10,731 bases of DNA from Spirochaetia bacterium UBA6919 (lineage in GTDB: Bacteria; Spirochaetota; UBA6919): contig DKAT01000027.1 in NCBI GenBank assembly GCA_002450905.1, positions 2,313 through 13,043 of the forward strand, read 5' to 3'. Below the pieces are notes generated by a model. The model was given only the letters and a program-made list of their open reading frames with translations. It made no database searches and was not told the origin of the DNA. Both the position numbers and the translations under genes were made by a program. This document shows positions 6,442 to 10,731 of this stretch, one piece after another (the stretch's first letter is position 1; every line of letters begins with the position of its first letter).

Positions 6442-8703
6442 ATGTTATTAGAAATTGGACCCATTAAAAAGCTTTATGAATCTATGAAAGATATCCATGA
6501 TGCCATGAGAAAGAGGACTGGAAAAGGACTTACCCTGACTGAAAAGATATTATTTTCTCACATGGTGGACTATAAGACAGCCGATATTGAAAGAGGTAAA
6601 TCAGATATAGATATTATGCCAGATAGGGTAGCTATGCAAGATGCTACAGCACAAATGGCACTTCTCCAGTTCATGACTGCTGGGATGAATACGACTTCTG
6701 TTCCTACGACTATTCATTGTGACCACTTAATCATGGCAAAAGATGGTTCAGGAAAAGATTTACCCGTTGCACTGGATCAAAACAAAGAAGTCTATGATTT
6801 CTTACGGGCTGTTGCTATGCGATATGGTATGGGATTCTGGAAACCAGGATCAGGAATTATTCATCAGGTTGTATTAGAAAATTATGCTGTACCAGGAATG
6901 ATGATGATAGGTACTGACTCTCACACCCCTAATGCAGGTGGACTTGGAATGATTGCTATTGGTGTGGGTGGTGCTGATGCTGTGGACGTGATGACAGGTC
7001 AACCCTTTGGTGTACGTATGCCTAAGATTGTTGGTATCCACTTGAAAGGAAAGCTCTCAGGTTGGACTTCTCCAAAAGACGTTATCGTGAAAGTAGCTGA
7101 AATAATGACTGTTAAGGGTGGTACTGGCAAGATTGTTGAGTACTTTGGTGAAGGTACATCCTCCATTAGCTGTACTGGAAAAGGAACTATTACCAATATG
7201 GGTGCTGAAATTGGTGCTACAACATCTCTTTTCCCATTTGATGAAGCGATGGTACGTTATCTGAAAGCAACTGAACGGGAAGAAGTAGCTAAATTAGCTT
7301 CTCAATATGCTGAATATCTTAAAGCAGACCCAGAAGTATTGATGAATCCTGAGAAATATTTTGATGAAATCCATGAAATTGATCTCTCTCAATTAGAACC
7401 TCAGATTGCTGGTCCTCATACCCCTGATCTTGTTCGTTCCCTCAGTAAATTGAGTGACGATGTAGATAAGAATGGCTTTCCTGCAGAGCTCAGTGCCGGT
7501 TTAATTGGTAGCTGTACCAATTCCAGCTATGAAGATCTCACTCGAGCAGTAGATCTTGTACGCCAGGGAATGAAAGCAGGTCTTAAGATGAAGGCTGATT
7601 TCCTTGTGAGTCCAGGTTCTGAGAGAATATATGAAACGATTATCCGTGATGGTATTATGAATGACTTCGAGAAAGTTGGCGGAAAGGTTCTTGCTAATGC
7701 ATGTGGACCTTGTATCGGTCAATGGACAAGAGATTCCAAGGAAACTGCGAATCCTAATAATATTATTACCTCATTCAACCGAAATTTCAAGAAACGAAAT
7801 GACGGAAGTGCCAATACCAACTCATTTATTAGTAGTCCAGATGTTGTTGTTGCCCTATCCTTCGCTGGTAGCATGAAGTTTAACCCCATGAAAGATGCTC
7901 TCAAAACAGCCGATGGAAAGGACTTTAAGTTCAATCCCCCAACAGGAGAAGAACTCCCATCGAAAGGGTTTACATCCAAGGATAGTGGATATGAGTTTTC
8001 CAATACAGGTGGAGATGTTAAGGTTAATCCAAACAGCGATCGGATAGCTCTACTCGATCCATTCTCTGTACCAGATTTCAATAAAGACTTTAAAGAACTC
8101 CCAATTCTTGTAAAAGCTCTTGGAAAATGTACTACGGATCACGTATCGCCAGCAGGACCCTGGTTAACATATCGTGGTCACCTCGATAACATCAGCAAGA
8201 ACATGTTCCTTGGTGCTGTGAATGCTTATACAAACGAAACAGGAATGGGAAATAACATTCTATCTAACGAATCGGGTAAACAATTCCATGAAATCGCTCG
8301 TGATTATAAGAAAAGAGGCTTAGGCTGGGTTGTGATTGCGGATGAAAACTATGGTGAGGGATCCAGTCGTGAGCATGCCGCTATGGAACCACGACATTTG
8401 AACGGTCGAGCTATTATCGCAAGAAGTTTCGCTCGGATTGCTGAAGCTAATTTAAAGAAACAAGGTATTTTACCTCTCTGGCTAACAAATAAGTCGGATT
8501 ACGAAAAGTTCCAGGAGAAGGATAAGGTATCCATTAAAGGTGTTGAGAATATTGCTCCAGGAAAGGATCTTGAAGTGGAGATAACTCATCAGGATGGATC
8601 CAAAGAGAATATTAAGGCATCACACACTATGAATGACCTGCAAATCAAATGGCTTAAAGCAGGATCAGCTCTTAATTTCCTACGTTTAAACCAAAAAAAA
8701 TAA
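6442..8703 (+). CDS. Aconitate hydratase (mitochondrial-type aconitase)
   Basis: This 753-residue enzyme isomerises citrate to isocitrate through cis-aconitate in the TCA cycle, using a [4Fe-4S] cluster in the cytoplasm. The length equals mature mitochondrial aconitase and the order is that of the ACO2-like branch rather than AcnA or AcnB. Cluster ligands are Cys358 (GSCTNSSYED), Cys421 and Cys424 (ACGPCIG), the same numbers as in the mature pig enzyme. Active-site segments are present: QDATAQM (66-72), HCDHL (92-96), TDSHTPNAGG (158-167), Arg447 and Arg452 in RNFKKRN, Arg578 in YRGHLDN, and GEGSSREHAA (638-647) with Ser641 as the catalytic serine. The swivelling C-terminal domain is complete. 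The gene is monocistronic in appearance, with 345 bases before it and a convergent neighbour after it. Its frequent GGT and GCT codons contrast with the A-rich neighbours, consistent with strong expression. I leave the symbol blank because naming of this branch varies between genomes. Confidence 0.97.
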   Translation: MLLEIGPIKKLYESMKDIHDAMRKRTGKGLTLTEKILFSHMVDYKTADIERGKSDIDIMPDRVAMQDATAQMALLQFMTAGMNTTSVPTTIHCDHLIMAKDGSGKDLPVALDQNKEVYDFLRAVAMRYGMGFWKPGSGIIHQVVLENYAVPGMMMIGTDSHTPNAGGLGMIAIGVGGADAVDVMTGQPFGVRMPKIVGIHLKGKLSGWTSPKDVIVKVAEIMTVKGGTGKIVEYFGEGTSSISCTGKGTITNMGAEIGATTSLFPFDEAMVRYLKATEREEVAKLASQYAEYLKADPEVLMNPEKYFDEIHEIDLSQLEPQIAGPHTPDLVRSLSKLSDDVDKNGFPAELSAGLIGSCTNSSYEDLTRAVDLVRQGMKAGLKMKADFLVSPGSERIYETIIRDGIMNDFEKVGGKVLANACGPCIGQWTRDSKETANPNNIITSFNRNFKKRNDGSANTNSFISSPDVVVALSFAGSMKFNPMKDALKTADGKDFKFNPPTGEELPSKGFTSKDSGYEFSNTGGDVKVNPNSDRIALLDPFSVPDFNKDFKELPILVKALGKCTTDHVSPAGPWLTYRGHLDNISKNMFLGAVNAYTNETGMGNNILSNESGKQFHEIARDYKKRGLGWVVIADENYGEGSSREHAAMEPRHLNGRAIIARSFARIAEANLKKQGILPLWLTNKSDYEKFQEKDKVSIKGVENIAPGKDLEVEITHQDGSKENIKASHTMNDLQIKWLKAGSALNFLRLNQKK

Positions 8704-8710
8704 TATAAAC

Positions 8711-8735
8711 TGCCTGGGGATATTCTCTCCAGGCA
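8711..8735 (-). terminator. Hairpin between convergent genes, probable terminator
   Basis: TGCCTGG and CCAGGCA pair over 7 bases and extend by G-U, G-C and A-T to a 10-pair stem with a 5-base loop. It begins 7 bases after the aconitase stop. On the minus strand it is followed shortly by a run of eight T, which is the A-run in the last aconitase codons. Intrinsic termination is therefore better supported for the minus-strand gene ending at 8812. For aconitase the hairpin may protect or end the message, but no T-tract follows on the plus strand. Confidence 0.65.
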
Positions 8736-8811
8736 TATAAATCAATTATTATCTTAAGCGAATTGTCACACTTATACAAGCTATCTAAGCAAGATCTTAT
8801 TTCCACTCATA

Positions 8812-9180
8812 TTAATGTTCCATGGAAAACTCCTTCATAAACTCTCTGGGATCATAATATATTTTGAACTCCGTAATCTGTCCACCCTTCAGAGTAGCTA
8901 ATTCAGATATATGGCATACTATATCCTTTCCAGAAGGAGCTTTAATATCCATTTCATAGATAGAACAAACTGTATTCCCATTTTCAAACTGATTGAGCAT
9001 ACGAGTTTTTTTGTGGAATTGAAAGAAACCATTATTCAATTGGATAAATTCTTTCTTACCCTTACACGTCTGAACTGGACCTGAAAATAATACATCGTCA
9101 GTGACTAAATCCTGCCATTCTGGACTCTTATTTCCAACTGAGTGATGGAATTGATTAACAATTTCTAATGATTTTCCCAT
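8812..9180 (-). CDS. SnoaL/NTF2-like small protein
   Basis: This 122-residue cytoplasmic protein has the usual size and layout of a SnoaL/ketosteroid-isomerase-like cone. An N-terminal helix (LEIVNQFHHSVGNKSPEWQDLVTDDVLFSGP) leads into beta strands that include CSIYEMDIKAPSGKDIVCHISELATLKGGQITEFKIYYDPREF. The pattern of 'W..lvtDDv.F.GP' and 'd.f.l.dGkI.e...y.D' segments supports the family. The family covers enzymes and ligand-binding proteins, so the substrate cannot be inferred. AGGAG lies 6 bases before the ATG. It starts 119 bases after the stop of the ECF sigma factor on the same strand, so it may share its transcript or be its target. Some ECF sigma groups carry a SnoaL-like domain fused at the C-terminus; here the two are separate genes. 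Confidence 0.75.
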   Translation of the reverse strand: MGKSLEIVNQFHHSVGNKSPEWQDLVTDDVLFSGPVQTCKGKKEFIQLNNGFFQFHKKTRMLNQFENGNTVCSIYEMDIKAPSGKDIVCHISELATLKGGQITEFKIYYDPREFMKEFSMEH

Positions 9181-9299
9181 GGGATACTCCTAAAATGAAT
9201 TTATTATTTAGACGACGAAATCATCCCGAGAGATCCTGAAAAAATCATTTTTTTCTTATTTATTTTGAAATTAGTTTCCCTAAACGATTTATCCAAATA

Positions 9300-10121
9300 T
9301 TATATATCGCCAATAGCATCCCTGGTTATATTAAACAGGAATTGATGGAGATCTGATGAGTGTGAATTGAGTGGATTGATTTTCTGAACAATATTTATAC
9401 GAAGATTGAAAAGATGATCATCCTCAGGATAAGGGTTTTGAGCTTCTTGTACCATCGGTATATTTTCCAAATCCCTTTGAGGATCAAGATCGGGATACAT
9501 AAGCTGATGCATTTCTACACATTGATAACACATGCCCTGCTTTCCTATTAAGGCACAGCGATCATTAAATATCCGTTTCATCTTATCCCGAGCATTATGG
9601 ACGAGGTGTTTTACAGAAGTTTCCGTCTTATTCATAATTTCAGCGATTTCATTATTTTTAAACAAGTAAATCTCCTTCAACATCAAGGCGATCTGTTGTT
9701 CCAGAGGAATCGATTTCATGATGCAGGTGAAACAAAAATTGATATGGCTTTCTATGTCATATCGGGTGTTTAATCCTTCTTCCAGTAAACGATCTCTTTC
9801 ATCCGTTAATGTTTTCTTTGAAGGACAAGCCTTTTTACCAATGTCCTGATTATTCTCAGGCCACCTCCTCTTCGCTCTAAAATGATCTCGGACAAGATTC
9901 GTACCAATTGCAAAGAGCCACGTTTTAAATGAAGATTCACCCCGAAAGGATTGAATGTTCATATAAGCCTTTACAAAGGTTTCCTGGGTGAGATCCTCCG
10001 TTTCATCAGGATGGGTAATCATTCGAAAGAGATAAGATCTTAAATTATCCCTATAAGTTTTTACCAATTCATCAAAAGCATGAGAATCCCCTAGCTGTGC
10101 TCTTTGAACTAAATCAGTCAT
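9300..10121 (-). CDS. ECF-type RNA polymerase sigma factor with Cys-rich C-terminal extension
   Basis: The protein has 273 residues from ATG 10121. Region 2 (about 15-88) is clear: AFDELVKTYRDNLRSYLFRM, DETEDLTQETFVKAY, and FRGESSFKTWLFAIGTNLVRD. Region 4 (about 137-185) has SIPLEQQIALMLKEIYLFKNNEIAEIMNKTETSVKHLVHNARDKMKR, a typical helix-turn-helix. There is no region 3. Unusual features are CFTC (Cys130, Cys133) just before region 4, then Cys189, Cys198 and Cys201 (RCALIGKQGMCYQC) right after it. About 70 further residues follow, making it longer than most ECF factors. The cysteines could bind metal or sense redox state; that is inference. No anti-sigma gene is adjacent. The frame is open to 10256, but the extra 45 residues are AT-rich and outside the family's usual start. 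ATG 10121 lacks a clear Shine-Dalgarno sequence. The sigma call is firm; its regulon is unknown. Confidence 0.9.
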   Translation of the reverse strand: MTDLVQRAQLGDSHAFDELVKTYRDNLRSYLFRMITHPDETEDLTQETFVKAYMNIQSFRGESSFKTWLFAIGTNLVRDHFRAKRRWPENNQDIGKKACPSKKTLTDERDRLLEEGLNTRYDIESHINFCFTCIMKSIPLEQQIALMLKEIYLFKNNEIAEIMNKTETSVKHLVHNARDKMKRIFNDRCALIGKQGMCYQCVEMHQLMYPDLDPQRDLENIPMVQEAQNPYPEDDHLFNLRINIVQKINPLNSHSSDLHQFLFNITRDAIGDI

Positions 10122-10282
10122 GATTCTAATATAACAAAAATTAAATATCAAGAAAATCATTTTATAAAGATCATATTCATGATAATGCATGTAAATGTTA
10201 TTTTCGGAAGAAAATATTAATAGGGTGATAATCGAATCTTTATAATTGTAAATCAATATATTACAAAAAATATTTTTTATTT

Positions 10283-10311
10283 AAATAATGATAAACTGAA
10301 GGACATGTCAA
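10283..10311 (-). promoter_or_regulatory. Candidate promoter of the sigma factor gene
   Basis: A perfect TTGACA (10311-10306) on the minus strand has a weak -10 (TTATTT) 17 bases on. It lies 13 bases past the dyad element and would give a leader of roughly 155 bases. The good -35 and its nearness to the dyad are the main support. Confidence 0.3.
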
Positions 10312-10324
10312 GAACCTGTGAAGT

Positions 10325-10351
10325 ATCGGAACTAAAAAATCTGATTCCGAT
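10325..10351 (-). repeat. 27-base near-palindromic element, copy 2
   Basis: Read on the minus strand, this is ATCGGAATCA, a T-rich core, then AGTTCCGAT, matching the copy at 5193-5219 at 24 of 27 positions. All three differences fall in the A/T core, while both outer 9-10 base blocks are identical. It lies 203 bases upstream of the sigma factor start, pointing toward that gene, as copy 1 points to its gene. Confidence 0.6.
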
Positions 10352-10532
10352 GGTGTGTAGTTATGAAATCATGTTATCAATTTTCCACAAACAGTCTGAA
10401 GATATTGCATTGAACTGCTCAAACAAGATTTCCATTTATTTTTAAAATATTTTTAATAAATTCTGAATGAATTCACAAAATCATCTGTTTAATATTACTC
10501 AATCAGACGAAACATTGTAGGGATTATAAGGG

Positions 10533-10555
10533 AATTGGAATAGATTAAACCAATT
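10533..10555. repeat. Inverted repeat AATTGG-N11-CCAATT
   Basis: Two perfect 6-base arms flank an 11-base spacer just upstream of the ABC promoter candidate and 41 bases before the ABC start. It has the geometry of an operator for a dimeric repressor or a small hairpin. It could be chance in AT-rich DNA. Confidence 0.3.
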
Positions 10556-10559
10556 TTAC

Positions 10560-10588
10560 TTGTCACCCGATAGAAAATCAATTAATAT
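10560..10588 (+). promoter_or_regulatory. Candidate promoter adjoining the ABC ATPase start
   Basis: TTGTCA (5 of 6 matches) and TAATAT (4 of 6) are separated by 17 bases. The -10 ends 8 bases before ATG 10597, so transcription would begin at or next to the start codon. Confidence 0.3.
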
Positions 10589-10596
10589 TATCGCTT

Positions 10597-10731
10597 ATGA
10601 AAACCATTATCCATGCAAACAAATTAACGAAATACTATAGGGATATCCATGCCGTCAACGGGATTGATTTCACTGTAAACGACAGGGAGTGTTTTGGATT
10701 TCTTGGTCCCAATGGGGCAGGGAAAACCACC
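10597..10731 (+). CDS. ABC-2-type transporter ATP-binding protein (N-terminal fragment)
   Basis: Forty-five codons are present before the right edge. They encode the beta strands ANKLTKYYRDIHAVNGIDF typical of the ABC-2 (drug, polysaccharide or Nod-factor type, DrrA/CcmA-like) ATPase subfamily. The Walker A motif GPNGAGKTT, which binds the ATP phosphates, lies at the very end. The protein would pair with a membrane permease encoded further right, outside the window. ATG 10597 fits the family's start, but there is no Shine-Dalgarno sequence in front of it, only AT-rich DNA. Substrate and direction of transport cannot be read from this fragment. Confidence 0.9.
   Translation, partial: MKTIIHANKLTKYYRDIHAVNGIDFTVNDRECFGFLGPNGAGKTT

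Larger units (their letters stand above)
10122..10596. other. 475-base divergent intergenic region
   Basis: AT-rich spacer between the sigma factor and ABC ATPase starts. It holds the second copy of the dyad element, a minus-strand promoter candidate, an inverted repeat (10533-10555) and a plus-strand promoter candidate next to the ABC start. I see no supportable gene or structural RNA in the remainder. Confidence 0.6.

Noticed and set aside
9238..9255. Palindrome of A and T runs between the sigma factor and SnoaL-like genes as a terminator
   Set aside because: The 7-pair stem is almost entirely A-T and too weak for a typical intrinsic terminator.
10122..10150. TTGATA-17-TAGAAT promoter match directly before the sigma factor ATG
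   Set aside because: Its transcription start would fall inside the coding sequence, after the only plausible start codon, so it cannot serve this gene as annotated.
10122..10256. 45-residue N-terminal extension of the sigma factor
   Set aside because: Low-complexity AT-rich translation without homology. The sigma region starts just after Met at 10121, and no ribosome binding site precedes the upstream ATGs.

Overview
This is an AT-rich bacterial window with two edge-truncated genes and seven complete ones. The organism looks like a diderm. One encoded protein has a clear signal-peptidase-I type export signal, another has a probable one, and two have lipoprotein signals with loose lipoboxes (ITNC and LLQNC). 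Together with internalin-type repeats and the low GC content, this would suit a spirochaete or a similar AT-rich diderm. That placement is inference; no rRNA or other taxonomic marker is present.

Left half, minus strand (1-4947), listed in transcription order. First comes a 693-residue exported protein with a YD-like N-terminal half, a Lys-Thr-Asp repeat linker and a PQQ-like beta-propeller (4947-2866). A small leucine-rich-repeat lipoprotein follows (2786-2280). Next is a cytoplasmic receiver-plus-histidine-kinase hybrid that appears to start at TTG (2029-920). Last is a SsuA/THI5-type solute-binding lipoprotein cut by the left edge (772-1). The gaps are 79, 250 and 147 bases, and promoter-like sequences lie in the last two. 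The four genes are therefore probably not one tight operon.

Middle, plus strand (5353-8703). A small exported protein of unknown function is divergent from the propeller gene and carries similar K/D/T-rich tracts. It is followed by a complete mitochondrial-type aconitase with all iron-sulfur and substrate residues present, the only clear core-metabolism gene here. A hairpin at 8711-8735 separates the aconitase from the convergent gene.

Right, minus strand (8812-10121). An ECF-type sigma factor with a long Cys-containing C-terminal extension is followed 119 bases later by a stand-alone SnoaL/NTF2-like protein. The plus strand then opens an ABC-2-type transporter ATPase, cut by the right edge just after its Walker A motif.

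No rRNA, tRNA, CRISPR array, insertion sequence or phage gene was seen. The most unusual non-coding signal is a 27-base, nearly palindromic element present twice, upstream of the small exported protein (5193-5219) and, in reverse orientation, upstream of the sigma factor gene (10325-10351). The two copies match at 24 of 27 positions. It could be a shared operator, for example for one regulon linking the sigma factor with an envelope gene, or a small dispersed repeat. The sequence alone cannot decide between these.
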